Position numbers and translations under genes: made by a program. The notes beneath the pieces are model-generated. The model saw nothing but the letters and a program-made list of their open reading frames with translations. It had not been told where the DNA came from and made no database searches. This document shows, piece by piece, positions 1-11,203 of a stretch of 64,000 nucleotides of DNA; the first letter of the stretch is position 1, and each line of letters opens with the position of its first letter. The stretch is from Prochlorococcus sp. AG-347-K10 (GTDB taxonomy: Bacteria > Cyanobacteriota > Cyanobacteriia > PCC-6307 > Cyanobiaceae), in NCBI GenBank assembly GCA_003278955.1, contig QCCB01000006.1:1-64000 (forward strand), written 5' to 3'.

Positions 1-1
1 C

Positions 2-328
2 GATAATCCAAATAAGAAAAGAATTTATGAAATTTCTATTCAGTTACCAGAATTCACATGTAAGTGCCCCTTTTCTGGTTATCCAGATTTTGCAAAGCTA
101 AATATTATTTATCAACCTAATTTGAAAGTCTATGAGTTGAAGTCTTTAAAGCTTTATATTAATAATTTTAGGGATATAAAAATATCACATGAGGAAGTTG
201 TGAATAGAATTATGGATGATTTAGTTAATGAAGGTTCACCTCACTGGATACATTTAAATGCTGCATTTAATCCCAGAGGTAATGTTTCTATGCAGTTAGA
301 TATTTTTAGTGGGCAGAAAAGAAATTAA
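2..328 (+). CDS. queF: NADPH-dependent 7-cyano-7-deazaguanine reductase, 5' partial
   Basis: The frame is open from the window edge, so the true start lies upstream; the ORF track's TTG at 122 is internal. QueF reduces preQ0 to preQ1 in queuosine synthesis. The visible part holds the catalytic-cysteine region ([12 protein letters not shown]) and the family motif ELKSLKLY, followed by a short C-terminus ending [11 protein letters not shown]. The stop overlaps the convergent ccs1 stop by a few bases. Family assignment is firm; the N-terminus is unseen. Confidence 0.93.
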   Translation, partial: DNPNKKRIYEISIQLPEFTCKCPFSGYPDFAKLNIIYQPNLKVYELKSLKLYINNFRDIKISHEEVVNRIMDDLVNEGSPHWIHLNAAFNPRGNVSMQLDIFSGQKRN

Positions 329-1611
329 AAATTTTTTATTTCGTCTGATAATTTAAAAAATTCTTTTTTAAAACCAACTAGATTTTTATTACTAAGGCCT
401 CCAATAGATAACTTTTGTGATTCTTTATTTACCAGAATCCATAATTGGTTAGTTGGTATAAGACTTATAATTGTTCCAAAAATTATTAAGATAAAAGAAA
501 AGTAAATAAATGGTATAGACGGATCATTTTTAATTATTAATCCACTGCTGGGGATTATTTTTTTTAGAGATACTTTTGAAGAGTTAACTTCTGTTGGATC
601 GTCATTGATATAGAGATTATTCCCGGAAAAATTTTCTATATTCGAAATTTTAAGTGGACCATTTTCATTATCTATTGTTAAAAGGAAATTTTTTTTAGTC
701 TCCGATCCTAATTCGACTAAAACTCCCCAAACTTGATTACCGATTTCTGGAATCTCCTTTAATTGTAATTGATAAAGGATATTATCTATTTCTAAAACAA
801 CATTTGATATTTCCCAATCTGCTTGATAGATAGTTAATCCTTTAAACCTGATTGGGTGATTAACTTTGGTTGTTTTTATTTCATTTAAATTTAGATCTTC
901 AGAAGAAAAATTTAATTTTGAAATAAACTGTTTGGGCACACCATCACTTTCACGTTCTATAGAAAAATCGACTAACTTTACATTAGCCTTTGAGTTTGTG
1001 CTCTCATTAACAAGATCTAAAGTTTCTCCAGGCAGTAAATATTGTTCTTTTGATTGACTTGTAAAACTTCCATACGCTGAACCTATAAGTAAGATTATTA
1101 ATCCGATATGTACAACTAAAGGACCAATTTTTCCAATTAATCCCTTTCTTGCAGAAATATGACTGTTAAATTTGTATGTTTTCCATCCTTTTTTTTTAAG
1201 TAATAAATCTACTTTTGATATATGTTCTCCATCTTGATTGATTGGATGACTTGTAGTTAGTTGCAGTTTGCTAAATTTTTTTTCGCTCTTATATTCAATC
1301 CATTTTAATGAAGCTTTTAATGAAGGAATTTGCCTCCTGAAACTACAAGCTGCCAGAGAAATACAAAGAAGAATTAATGTAAATAAAAACCAAAAGCTTG
1401 TATATATATGATCCAATTGAAGTTTTAAGACTTTTTCTCCATCTAAAAATCCAAAAATGGGAGCTCTATCGAAATTATCAATATAGAATTTATTATTACT
1501 ACCTTGAGGAATAAAAGTACCTATTCCACTGGCAATAGCAATGAAGATTATCAGCGATATAGCGAATCTTAAACTTGATATTTTTAAAATTAGATTCTTA
1601 AAAATAATCAT
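325..1611 (-). CDS. ccs1: Cytochrome c biogenesis protein Ccs1/ResB
   Basis: 428 aa. Ccs1 (ResB) is the membrane partner of CcsA in system II cytochrome c maturation, presenting apocytochrome and heme on the lumenal side of the membrane. Two N-terminal hydrophobic segments (about residues 15-35 and 70-90), a third near 165-185, a large soluble domain, and a last segment near 365-385 match the ResB layout. The ATG directly follows the ccdA stop (TAA-ATG), so the two genes are cotranscribed. The last bases overlap the convergent queF end. Confidence 0.9.
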   Translation of the reverse strand: MIIFKNLILKISSLRFAISLIIFIAIASGIGTFIPQGSNNKFYIDNFDRAPIFGFLDGEKVLKLQLDHIYTSFWFLFTLILLCISLAACSFRRQIPSLKASLKWIEYKSEKKFSKLQLTTSHPINQDGEHISKVDLLLKKKGWKTYKFNSHISARKGLIGKIGPLVVHIGLIILLIGSAYGSFTSQSKEQYLLPGETLDLVNESTNSKANVKLVDFSIERESDGVPKQFISKLNFSSEDLNLNEIKTTKVNHPIRFKGLTIYQADWEISNVVLEIDNILYQLQLKEIPEIGNQVWGVLVELGSETKKNFLLTIDNENGPLKISNIENFSGNNLYINDDPTEVNSSKVSLKKIIPSSGLIIKNDPSIPFIYFSFILIIFGTIISLIPTNQLWILVNKESQKLSIGGLSNKNLVGFKKEFFKLSDEIKNF

Positions 1612-2268
1612 TTAAATCCAATTTGAAAATAAATTTAATAACCCTAGGGAAACTAAAAATATCCCACTTAGAGTCGGAATTATTTGACTAAATTTTCTGA
1701 GAGCTAAAAATTGCTTTAAGTTTTCTGCAGTAGCCCCTGCAATGATTAATGGGGTTACTTGGCCTATCCCAAAGAAAAATAAAAAAATAATAGATATAAA
1801 CGGGTTTTTGGCTTGCGATACCCAAGCCAAAAGAGATGCTAAAACTGGAGTAATGCAAGGTGAAGAGGCTAGCCCAAAAGTAGTCCCTATGGCAAAAGGC
1901 GCTATAAATGTTGGTATTTTATCTTCAATTATTTTTATATCAGGTCCATTCGGAAACTGAAACTTTAGAATTCCTAATAAATTTAAACCCATTATTATTG
2001 CTATTAGGGCAACAAATGAAGTGTAATAAGATGGAATTTGCCCATATATTTTACCTAAGAATCCACTCGCAGCTCCCAGTGCAACAAGCGAAAACACTAC
2101 ACCTCCTGAAAAACTAATAAGTTTAAATTTATTTTTTTCTGTTCCGCCAATATAAGCAATTGTCACTGGAAGTAATGATAATGAACATGGCCCAAGACTT
2201 GTTAAAAGTCCTGCGCTGAAAATCAAAAATATAGTAAATGGACCAGGACTATTTAGACCATTCTGCAT
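1612..2268 (-). CDS. ccdA: Thiol-disulfide transporter CcdA
   Basis: 218 aa, nearly all hydrophobic, about six membrane segments. CcdA carries reducing equivalents across the membrane to keep apocytochrome c thiols reduced. The two diagnostic cysteines lie in SLGPCSLSLLP near the N-terminus and SSPCITPVLAS mid-protein. It is directly followed by ccs1, its known pathway partner, which supports the role. Length is normal for the family. Confidence 0.92.
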   Translation of the reverse strand: MQNGLNSPGPFTIFLIFSAGLLTSLGPCSLSLLPVTIAYIGGTEKNKFKLISFSGGVVFSLVALGAASGFLGKIYGQIPSYYTSFVALIAIIMGLNLLGILKFQFPNGPDIKIIEDKIPTFIAPFAIGTTFGLASSPCITPVLASLLAWVSQAKNPFISIIFLFFFGIGQVTPLIIAGATAENLKQFLALRKFSQIIPTLSGIFLVSLGLLNLFSNWI

Positions 2269-2350
2269 AAGCAGATTACCCTTTTGAGATAATTCTGAAA
2301 TAACTAAATTAAATGATTCGATAACTTGAATTTAATCCTTTAAATTCTAA

Positions 2351-3586
2351 CTAATTAAGACTCTTTCGTGTACTAATCATACCAATGAATCCTGTTGACT
2401 CTAATGAACATCTAACTAACAACCCTGCAATAAAAAAAGATGCTATTAAGGAATTGCCACCATAACTAATGAAAGGTAGTGGTAACCCTGTAGTAGGCAT
2501 TGAACCAGTTGCTACAGCAATATGCATGATTGATTGACCTGTCAACAACACACCACATCCGATAGCAACTAATTTTGTATAGTTGTTTCTGCACTTAAGA
2601 CTAATTCTTAGGCTTATATAAGAAAATACTGCTAAAAATCCTAAGAATAAAGTACACCCCAATAAACCAAATTCTTCCGCAAAAATAGCAAAAATAAAAT
2701 CTGTATACATGAAAGGTAAATACTGTAATTTTTGTATCGATAGTCCAAAACCTTGGCCAAATAGACCGCCTGAACCTATAGCTAATAAACTCTGAACCAA
2801 TTGAAATCCATTTTCTTGTTGATCTTTCCAAGGATTTATAAATGAAGTAACTCTTAGTTTTTGATATTCGTTATTAAGGATGCTGATACATCCAGTAATT
2901 AATCCTATGGAAGCAAATGAGCAAAGAGAGCTAAGTTCTACTCCTCCACATAAACCCATTACCCAAAGAAGAATTCCAGTTAATGATGCAGTACTTAAAT
3001 TAGGCTGTTTAAGTATTAATAAAATTAATAAACCAAAGGTTATGAGTGAAATTAATTTTTTATCATTCTTTACTAGATTCCAATGTGCGAAAAGATTAGA
3101 GGCTTCTAGAATTAGAAAAGGTTTAATTAATTCAGATGGCTGCAGACGTAAATTGCCAAGCACTAGCCATCTTGAAGATCCATTAACTGTAATTCCAGTA
3201 AGATTGGTAAGGAAAATCAAAAAGAATAAAATATAAAAAATAATTCTTGAAAACTTTAAAAGATTTCTAATGTTTGTATTAAGTACGAAATAAAATAAAC
3301 CAATACCTGGAATTGTCCAAATGATTTGTTTTTTTAAGAAGTAAGCCCAATTTCCCATTTCCCTACTAGCCACCCACCAACTTGATGATCCTAGTATGCA
3401 TATTCCTAATATTGACCAAATTCCAATGATGATAATGAGGATTTTTGCTTCATAAGGCCATATCGCCCAAGGTAATGGAAATATATACTCTGTTAAATTC
3501 CTGAAATTTTTTTTGTAATTAGAACTAAAGGTTTTTTTTCTTTTAGAAATTCTTTTATATTTTATTTTTTCTTGACTTATCTCCAA
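2351..3586 (-). CDS. ftsW: FtsW/RodA/SpoVE-type cell-cycle glycosyltransferase
   Basis: 411 aa polytopic SEDS protein. These polymerise lipid II into glycan strands at the septum (FtsW) or side wall (RodA). About ten membrane segments are visible. SEDS landmarks include GSSRWLVLGNLRLQPSEL near residue 135 and the C-terminal GLPLPFISYGGNSLIASF. Prochlorococcus usually annotates this locus as FtsW, but FtsW versus RodA cannot be settled from sequence alone. It is divergent from atpI across a 266-bp promoter region. Confidence 0.88.
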   Translation of the reverse strand: MEISQEKIKYKRISKRKKTFSSNYKKNFRNLTEYIFPLPWAIWPYEAKILIIIIGIWSILGICILGSSSWWVASREMGNWAYFLKKQIIWTIPGIGLFYFVLNTNIRNLLKFSRIIFYILFFLIFLTNLTGITVNGSSRWLVLGNLRLQPSELIKPFLILEASNLFAHWNLVKNDKKLISLITFGLLILLILKQPNLSTASLTGILLWVMGLCGGVELSSLCSFASIGLITGCISILNNEYQKLRVTSFINPWKDQQENGFQLVQSLLAIGSGGLFGQGFGLSIQKLQYLPFMYTDFIFAIFAEEFGLLGCTLFLGFLAVFSYISLRISLKCRNNYTKLVAIGCGVLLTGQSIMHIAVATGSMPTTGLPLPFISYGGNSLIASFFIAGLLVRCSLESTGFIGMISTRKSLN

Positions 3587-3852
3587 TTTTTTAGATGTAT
3601 ATTTTCTATTGAGACGTTTAATTGAGATTTTGCCAAGTCTTTTATTAAAGTTTTAAAGTGTTAAAGCAATACAAAAGATGACTTTTCATAAATTTTATTT
3701 TTGAAGATTAAAGTAAAAAATGGCCTACAGATACATCATAAATCTTAAGAATTAATTTTTTATAAAAAAAAACTAGCTAAAAGTCACCTCTCCGTGATAG
3801 ATTCCGTGAGTTTATATACTTACTTAAAACCATTTAAGGGGGTTCCTAAACT
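3587..3852. promoter_or_regulatory. Divergent ftsW / atp operon intergenic region
   Basis: This 266-bp AT-rich gap must hold the promoter of the atp operon (plus) and of ftsW (minus). A direct repeat of TCCGTGA (about 3791 and 3803) lies in the presumed leader, and AAGGGGG just upstream of the atpI ATG is a plausible ribosome binding site. No regulator site can be named. Confidence 0.5.
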
Positions 3853-4329
3853 ATGTTCACATCAGTGGACTCAAATAGAAAAAATCTTGAGCATCCTTCT
3901 AATGAGAATGTTCAACTTCCCCAATCCCTGAATAATTCGATCATCAAAGAAAGTAAATCTGGCATTGCCAATCAAATAGATCATTTGCTTTCCCAAAATG
4001 ATGAATACACAAAATTGCAATTAACAATTTTTGGAATTACTTTTATTGTTTCTATTTTATTAGCAATAATAACTGGAATTTTTCAGGGCTTTACTTTTGG
4101 TTTTAGTATTTTTATAGGTGCAATTGCCGGCATTTTTTACCTACGTTTGCTTGCCAAAAGTATAGGGAAACTTGGTAAAGAATCATCAGGTGTATCAAAA
4201 TTGCAACTATTAGTTCCAGTTTGCCTCTTTATTTTTGTGAGCAAGCTAGGATCTTTGGATATTTTTCCTGCGATGATAGGTTTTTTCATTTATAAGCCTT
4301 CACTCATTCTTTATTTTTCACGTTCTTAA
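3853..4329 (+). CDS. atpI: ATP synthase protein I
   Basis: 158 aa. AtpI is a non-stoichiometric membrane protein that helps assemble the c-ring of F-type ATP synthase. The first ~60 residues are polar and serine/asparagine rich; about four hydrophobic segments follow. Identity rests mainly on position as first gene of the atp operon, 23 bases before the a-subunit gene, and on the membrane pattern; AtpI sequences are poorly conserved. Confidence 0.8.
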   Translation: MFTSVDSNRKNLEHPSNENVQLPQSLNNSIIKESKSGIANQIDHLLSQNDEYTKLQLTIFGITFIVSILLAIITGIFQGFTFGFSIFIGAIAGIFYLRLLAKSIGKLGKESSGVSKLQLLVPVCLFIFVSKLGSLDIFPAMIGFFIYKPSLILYFSRS

Positions 4330-4352
4330 GTAAATTTTTTTATTCAAAACAA

Positions 4353-5078
4353 ATGTTTTTTAATTCCTTGCTAACAAATTTTGCAGCATTAGAAGTTGGT
4401 CAACATCTTTATTGGCAAATTGGAAATATCAGACTTCATGGGCAGGTATTTTTAACATCTTGGATTTTATTAGGAGCGTTATTAGTTTTTATTTCTTTAG
4501 GAACTAAAAAAATGGAAAATGATCCTAAAGGCCTTCAAAACCTGCTTGAGTTTCTCTGGGATTACATAAGAGATCTTGCTAGGACGCAAATAGGTGAAAA
4601 AGTATATAGAGATTGGATGCCATTTATAGGTACTTTATTTTTATTCGTCTTTGTTAGTAATTGGGGAGGAGCTTTAATTCCTTGGAGATTGATTAAGTTA
4701 CCAAGTGGAGAATTAGGAGCACCTACTGCAGATATTAATACAACTATAGCCTTGGCTTTATTGGTTTCACTTTCTTATTTCTATGCAGGTTTAAGCAATA
4801 AGGGTTGGAGATATTTTGAATATTATGTTCACCCAACTCCTATTATGCTTCCTTTCAAAATTCTAGAGGACTTTACAAAACCTTTATCACTCTCTTTCAG
4901 GCTATTTGGAAATATTTTGGCTGATGAACTTGTTGTTGGTGTTCTAGTCTTTTTAGTTCCGCTAATTCTCCCAATACCTGTTATGTTCCTAGGATTATTT
5001 ACTAGTGCAATTCAGGCATTGATTTTTGCAACTCTAGCGGCTTACTACATTGGAGAAGCTGTTGAAGAACATCATTAG
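4353..5078 (+). CDS. atpB: ATP synthase F0 subunit a
   Basis: 241 aa, five or six membrane helices. Subunit a forms the proton half-channels against the c-ring in the thylakoid ATP synthase. The essential arginine helix is visible as [21 protein letters not shown], and the C-terminal helix [22 protein letters not shown] is typical of cyanobacterial subunit a. A 164-bp structured gap separates it from the c-subunit gene. Confidence 0.97.
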   Translation: MFFNSLLTNFAALEVGQHLYWQIGNIRLHGQVFLTSWILLGALLVFISLGTKKMENDPKGLQNLLEFLWDYIRDLARTQIGEKVYRDWMPFIGTLFLFVFVSNWGGALIPWRLIKLPSGELGAPTADINTTIALALLVSLSYFYAGLSNKGWRYFEYYVHPTPIMLPFKILEDFTKPLSLSFRLFGNILADELVVGVLVFLVPLILPIPVMFLGLFTSAIQALIFATLAAYYIGEAVEEHH

Positions 5079-5095
5079 CTGTCTTCCAATACATT

Positions 5096-5164
5096 CAGAC
5101 GCTTTTACAAAAGGTCTGTAATCTGGCAAAATATCTAATCGCGTAGGTCTGAAAATATCAGACC
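5096..5164 (+). promoter_or_regulatory. Paired hairpins between atpB and atpE
   Basis: Two inverted repeats share the same words: CAGAC(5096)...GTCTG(5114-5118) and a 7-bp perfect stem GGTCTGA (5146-5152) / TCAGACC (5158-5164) with an AAATA loop. Because the arms are near-identical they could also pair across each other. No U-run follows, so processing, stability or translation control of the highly expressed c subunit is more likely than termination. This is inference from sequence only. Confidence 0.5.
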
Positions 5165-5224
5165 CATTCTTAAGAGAAAGGATGTCCAAGCGTGTATGAC
5201 AACAAAGATTATCAAAAGTATTAA

Positions 5225-5488
<264 letters not shown>

Positions 5489-5556
5489 AAGTTAATATTG
5501 CTTCTAATCCTTATTAGCAATATTTAAATTTAATTTTTTAACTTCAACTAAAACAT

Positions 5557-6018
5557 ATGTTGGCCTTTAATTTTTTTGGTGCTACAGAAGGTGGATTATT
5601 TGATATAAATGCCACTTTGCCACTAATGGCGATACAAGTAGTTGCACTTACTTACATATTAAATTCTCTCTTTTTTAAGCCTGTTGGCAATGTTGTAGAA
5701 AAAAGAGAAAAGTTTGTAAGTAATAATATTATTGAGGCCAAAAATAAACTTTCTGAGGTTAAAAAATTAGAAGCTGATTTATTAACTCAGCTTCAAAGCG
5801 CTCGTACAGAAGCCCAAAGAATTGTGAGCGAAGCTGAGAATGAGTCTGACAAGCTTTATAAAGAAGCACTAGAACTTGCCAACAATGAAGCAAATGCTTC
5901 AAAAGAAAAAGCAAGACTAGAAATTGAAAGTCAGACGTCTGCTGCTCGTGATCAACTTTCTAAACAGGCTGATGATCTAAGCGAACTTATTGTTAATAGA
6001 TTGATTCTAGAAAAATGA
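5557..6018 (+). CDS. atpG: ATP synthase F0 subunit b'
   Basis: 153 aa. One N-terminal membrane helix (about 22-42) is followed by a long charged coiled coil, the peripheral stalk. Photosynthetic bacteria carry two diverged b subunits; this first, shorter copy preceding atpF is b'. The 3' end overlaps the atpF start by four bases (ATGA), indicating translational coupling and probable 1:1 production with b. Confidence 0.95.
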   Translation: MLAFNFFGATEGGLFDINATLPLMAIQVVALTYILNSLFFKPVGNVVEKREKFVSNNIIEAKNKLSEVKKLEADLLTQLQSARTEAQRIVSEAENESDKLYKEALELANNEANASKEKARLEIESQTSAARDQLSKQADDLSELIVNRLILEK

Positions 6019-6527
6019 ATTTAACTCTTTTAGCTACAGAAGGTTTTGGATTGAACTTCAATTTATTCGAAACTAATATCCTTAATTGGGCTGTAGTAGT
6101 TTTTGGTCTTTATAAATTTTTGCCTGGTTTCCTAGGTAAAATGCTTCAAAAAAGGAGAGAAGGAATACTTCTTGAATTAAAAGATGCTGAAGATCGACTC
6201 CTAAATGCATCTAAAGCATTAGAAAAGGCTAAGAAAGATTTATATTCAGCAGAAGAAAAAGCTTCTCAAATAAAAGCAGATTCCCTTAAAAGATCTGAAT
6301 CAATCAGAATGGAAAGTGAGAAAAAAGCAATAGAGGAGATGGCACGAATTAAACAAAGTGCAATCTCTGATGAGAGCTCTGAAGCATCCAGAGCAATTTC
6401 TCAACTTCGAAAAGAAGCTGTTGAACTGGCAATTAAGAAAGCTTTAGATTCTCTCCCAAATCGACTTGATAAAACAACACAAGAAAATTTGGTAACTCAA
6501 TCAATTAACAATATTGAGGTGAACTAA
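6015..6527 (+). CDS. atpF: ATP synthase F0 subunit b
   Basis: 170 aa. N-terminal membrane helix (about residues 22-42, [21 protein letters not shown]) and a long alanine/lysine/glutamate coiled coil, pairing with b' as the stator stalk that holds F1. It overlaps b' by four bases and the delta gene by one base, giving a coupled trio. Confidence 0.96.
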   Translation: MNLTLLATEGFGLNFNLFETNILNWAVVVFGLYKFLPGFLGKMLQKRREGILLELKDAEDRLLNASKALEKAKKDLYSAEEKASQIKADSLKRSESIRMESEKKAIEEMARIKQSAISDESSEASRAISQLRKEAVELAIKKALDSLPNRLDKTTQENLVTQSINNIEVN

Positions 6528-7069
6528 TGCCACTTTTAAATTCAGTTACTACACCATACGCAGAGGCATTACTTCAAGTTGTGAATGAAAATTCTCAAAC
6601 TGAAGAGATAGTTTCTGAGGTTAAACAACTCTTGGAATTAATAAATGATTCCCCTGAATTGGAGAAGGCACTATCCTCTCCCATTTTAGAAACAGATGCT
6701 AAGAAGAAAATCATTATTGAAATTTTTTCAAATAATGTTAATTCTTCTTTACTGAATTTCTTGAAATTATTAGCCGATAGGCAAAGAATTGGAATCCTTA
6801 CTTCAATTCTTGATAGGTTTTTAGAGATTTACCGAGAAAATAGTAATATTGCTTTGGCAACTGTTACTTCTGCAGTCGAGCTTACTGATGAACAGAAAGG
6901 TTTAATTACCAAAAAAATCATCAATATTGCTGGAACAGAAAAATTAGAACTTGTAACTAAAATCGACCCATCTCTTATTGGTGGTTTCGTCGCCAGTGTA
7001 GGATCAAAAGTAATTGATGCTTCTCTTGCTTCACAAATAAGAAAACTTGGCTTATCTCTTTCCAAGTAA
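6527..7069 (+). CDS. atpD: ATP synthase F1 subunit delta
   Basis: 180 aa soluble protein linking the b/b' stalk to the top of the alpha3beta3 head. The N-terminal helical bundle starts TTPYAEALLQVV, and the C-terminal signature DPSLIGGFVASVGSKVIDASLASQIRKL is clear. In cyanobacterial naming atpD is delta, not beta. Start overlaps the atpF stop by one base. Confidence 0.96.
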   Translation: MPLLNSVTTPYAEALLQVVNENSQTEEIVSEVKQLLELINDSPELEKALSSPILETDAKKKIIIEIFSNNVNSSLLNFLKLLADRQRIGILTSILDRFLEIYRENSNIALATVTSAVELTDEQKGLITKKIINIAGTEKLELVTKIDPSLIGGFVASVGSKVIDASLASQIRKLGLSLSK

Positions 7070-7087
7070 CTTTTAAATCAACCTTAA

Positions 7088-8617
<1,530 letters not shown>

Positions 8618-8635
8618 ATTTATTTAGGAGATACT

Positions 8636-9586
8636 ATGGCAAATCTTAAAGAGATTAGAGATCGAATCGTTTCCGTTAAAAATACAAGAAAAATAACGGA
8701 GGCTATGAGACTTGTTGCAGCTGCAAAAGTTAGGAGAGCTCAAGATCAAGTTCTTAAAAGTAGACCTTTTGCAGATAAACTTGCACGAGTCTTAGAAAAT
8801 ATTCAATCCAGAGTAAAATTTGAGGCTGTCGACTCTCCTCTATTATCCAAGAGAGAAGTAAAGAGCATCACTTTGGTCTGCATTACTGCGGATAGAGGTT
8901 TATGCGGTGGTTACAACACAAATATTATAAAAAAGGTAGAAATAAGATACGCAGAATTAGTCAAACAAGGTTATCAGCCAAATTTAATTTTGGTAGGGAA
9001 GAAAGCTATTGGATATTTTCAAAATAGAAAGGATAGATATGTAATTAAAAGTACTTTCAAAGAACTAGAACAGGTTCCTACAGTCAAGGACTCCGAAGGA
9101 GTTACAAATGAGATTTTAGCTGAATTTCTTTCAGAAAATTCTGATAGGGTGGAAATTATTTACACGAAATTCATTACTCTAGTTAGCTGCGCGCCTGTCG
9201 TTCAAACACTACTGCCACTTGACCCTCAAGGAATTGCTGAGGAAAACGATGAAATTTTTAGGTTGACTACAAAAGATAGTAAGTTACTTGTTGAAAAATC
9301 AAATATTGATAAAAGTGATTCAGAGAAATTACCATCAGATATTGTTTTTGAACAAAGTCCTGATCAACTATTAGATTCGTTATTACCATTATATTTACAG
9401 AATCAGGTACTAAGAGCTCTTCAAGAGTCAGCAGCTTCAGAACTCGCTTGCAGGATGACCGCGATGAATAACGCGAGTGATAATGCTAAAGAATTAGCAA
9501 GTACTTTAAATCTAACCTATAACAAAGCTAGACAAGCAGCTATTACTCAAGAAATATTAGAAGTTGTAGGAGGTTCAGCAGTTTAG
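8636..9586 (+). CDS. atpC: ATP synthase F1 subunit gamma
   Basis: 316 aa central rotor shaft. N- and C-terminal helices (ending NLTYNKARQAAITQEILEVVGGSAV) form the coiled-coil axle. The protein is longer than non-photosynthetic gamma and carries an extra acidic stretch around residues 195-240, as in cyanobacteria. The redox cysteine pair of chloroplast gamma is not seen. Last gene of this ATP synthase cluster. Confidence 0.97.
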   Translation: MANLKEIRDRIVSVKNTRKITEAMRLVAAAKVRRAQDQVLKSRPFADKLARVLENIQSRVKFEAVDSPLLSKREVKSITLVCITADRGLCGGYNTNIIKKVEIRYAELVKQGYQPNLILVGKKAIGYFQNRKDRYVIKSTFKELEQVPTVKDSEGVTNEILAEFLSENSDRVEIIYTKFITLVSCAPVVQTLLPLDPQGIAEENDEIFRLTTKDSKLLVEKSNIDKSDSEKLPSDIVFEQSPDQLLDSLLPLYLQNQVLRALQESAASELACRMTAMNNASDNAKELASTLNLTYNKARQAAITQEILEVVGGSAV

Positions 9587-9602
9587 TAATTAGATTTAGG
9601 AT

Positions 9603-9929
9603 ATGCCTGAATACAATATCAAAGTTCAAATTGAGCAAAAGACTTTTAGTTTTTCATGTTCTGATGATCAAGATATTATTTCAGCGGCAAAAAAGAATGG
9701 AATAGATTTACCAAGTAGTTGTTGTTCAGGAGTTTGTACAGATTGTGCATCCATGATATTGGAAGGATCTGTAGATCAAGAGGATGCGATGGGATTAAAT
9801 GATGATTTAAGGGAAAAGGGCTTTGCACTCTTATGTGTGGCATATCCTAAGTCAGATTTGAATATTGTTATTGGTAAAGATGTCGAAGATGATTTATATA
9901 ATGATCAATTTGGTAAATATCAAAAATGA
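9603..9929 (+). CDS. 2Fe-2S plant-type ferredoxin
   Basis: 108 aa, beta-grasp ferredoxin. Cluster ligands are the C-x4-C-x2-C set in SSCCSGVCTDCA (about residues 39-47) and the distal cysteine in FALLCVAYP. It carries low-potential electrons to a reductase; which one is unknown. It lies 16 bases after gamma, so it may share the atp transcript, and overlaps the next small gene by four bases. It is not PetF by obvious identity; a secondary ferredoxin is likely. Confidence 0.88.
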   Translation: MPEYNIKVQIEQKTFSFSCSDDQDIISAAKKNGIDLPSSCCSGVCTDCASMILEGSVDQEDAMGLNDDLREKGFALLCVAYPKSDLNIVIGKDVEDDLYNDQFGKYQK

Positions 9930-10117
9930 AATTAAGTTCAATTGATTATTATTTAGATTGGCCAGTTTCAATAAAATTAAAAAATTTAAGGAAATTTATC
10001 ATTGCAAATTTAGAAAAAAAAGGAGATTTAATTCGATGGTCAATTGTTGATATTCAAAATTCTATTGACTCTTTTGAAACAAAAAAACTTAAAATTAAAG
10101 CTGTCTTAGCTAATTAA
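9926..10117 (+). CDS. Small conserved hypothetical protein
   Basis: 63 aa, basic, no membrane segment or recognised motif. It starts inside the ferredoxin stop (ATGA overlap), so it is translationally coupled to it and may act with it. I do not recognise the family. Confidence 0.6.
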   Translation: MKLSSIDYYLDWPVSIKLKNLRKFIIANLEKKGDLIRWSIVDIQNSIDSFETKKLKIKAVLAN

Positions 10118-10144
10118 AAAATATAAATTGAAATATTTTTAATA

Positions 10145-11203
10145 ATGGAAAATTCACCAACAATATTTATTATTCCAACTGGTATTGGTTGTGAAGTAGG
10201 AGGTTTTGCTGGTGATGCACTCCCAACCGCTAAATTATTAGCATCGGCAAGTGGATGTTTAATTACTCATCCAAATGTTATGAATGGCGGCACTCTTTCT
10301 GAAAAAGATAAAAATATTTTTTACGTTGAGGGTTATAGTTTAGATCGACTTGCTAAAGGAGAAATCGGTTTAAAAAGGGTAAAGCAACAGAAAATTGGAA
10401 TAATTTTTGATTCAGCCATTGAAAAAGAAATATTAGTGAGACATTTACAAGTTGCTGATGCATGTGTTTCTACTTTAGGTATTAATGTTCATTCTTATGT
10501 GATTACAAAAAAGCCATTAAACATAGTTATTGATCCTGATTCTTCAAAAATCAGTGGTGGCACAATTGAAAATCCTGATGCTCTAATTGATGCTGGAAAA
10601 TGTTTAATAGAAAAAGGAGTTACGGCAATAGCAATTGTGGCAAAATTTCCAGATGATTCAGATTCTTTAGAGACAAATATCTATCGAGAGGGGAAAGGGG
10701 TTGATCCTATTTCTGGAGTCGAAGCAGTTATAAGTCATTTAATTAGCAAATTTTTAAAAGTTCCCTGTGCTCACGCACCTGCTTTAAATCAAATTGAATT
10801 GAATGAAAATTTAGATCCTCGTGCAGCTGCGGAAGAAATAGGATTCACCTTTTTACCTTCAGTACTGATTGGGTTAAGTAATGCACCTGACATTGTTGAA
10901 TTGCCTGCTAAAAATGAATCAATCTCACTCCACCCTGATCAGATAGAATCTATTGTTGTTCCTAATGGAGCACTAGGTGGAGAAGCAGTACTAGCAGGGA
11001 TTGAAAAAGGTTTAAATATTATCTCTGTAAAAAATCAAAATACCTTAAAAGTGACAAATGAGTTTTATGATTATCCCAATCTTTTTGAAGTGGATAATTA
11101 TTTAGAAGCTGCAGGCATAATTCTTGCTATCAAAAAAGGTATCAATCTTGATTCAGTTAAACGGCCTTTAAAAAAAATCCAACAGTGTTTTTATGGTGAT
11201 TAA
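10145..11203 (+). CDS. DUF3326 domain protein
   Basis: 352 aa conserved cyanobacterial protein of unknown function. The N-terminus (IPTGIGCEVGGFAGDALPTAKLLA) is distinctive, and GAVEAVI-like and GGEAVLAGIEKG stretches suggest a Rossmann-like fold, but no catalytic motif can be named. Its stop overlaps the convergent nadE stop by four bases. Confidence 0.75.
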   Translation: MENSPTIFIIPTGIGCEVGGFAGDALPTAKLLASASGCLITHPNVMNGGTLSEKDKNIFYVEGYSLDRLAKGEIGLKRVKQQKIGIIFDSAIEKEILVRHLQVADACVSTLGINVHSYVITKKPLNIVIDPDSSKISGGTIENPDALIDAGKCLIEKGVTAIAIVAKFPDDSDSLETNIYREGKGVDPISGVEAVISHLISKFLKVPCAHAPALNQIELNENLDPRAAAEEIGFTFLPSVLIGLSNAPDIVELPAKNESISLHPDQIESIVVPNGALGGEAVLAGIEKGLNIISVKNQNTLKVTNEFYDYPNLFEVDNYLEAAGIILAIKKGINLDSVKRPLKKIQQCFYGD

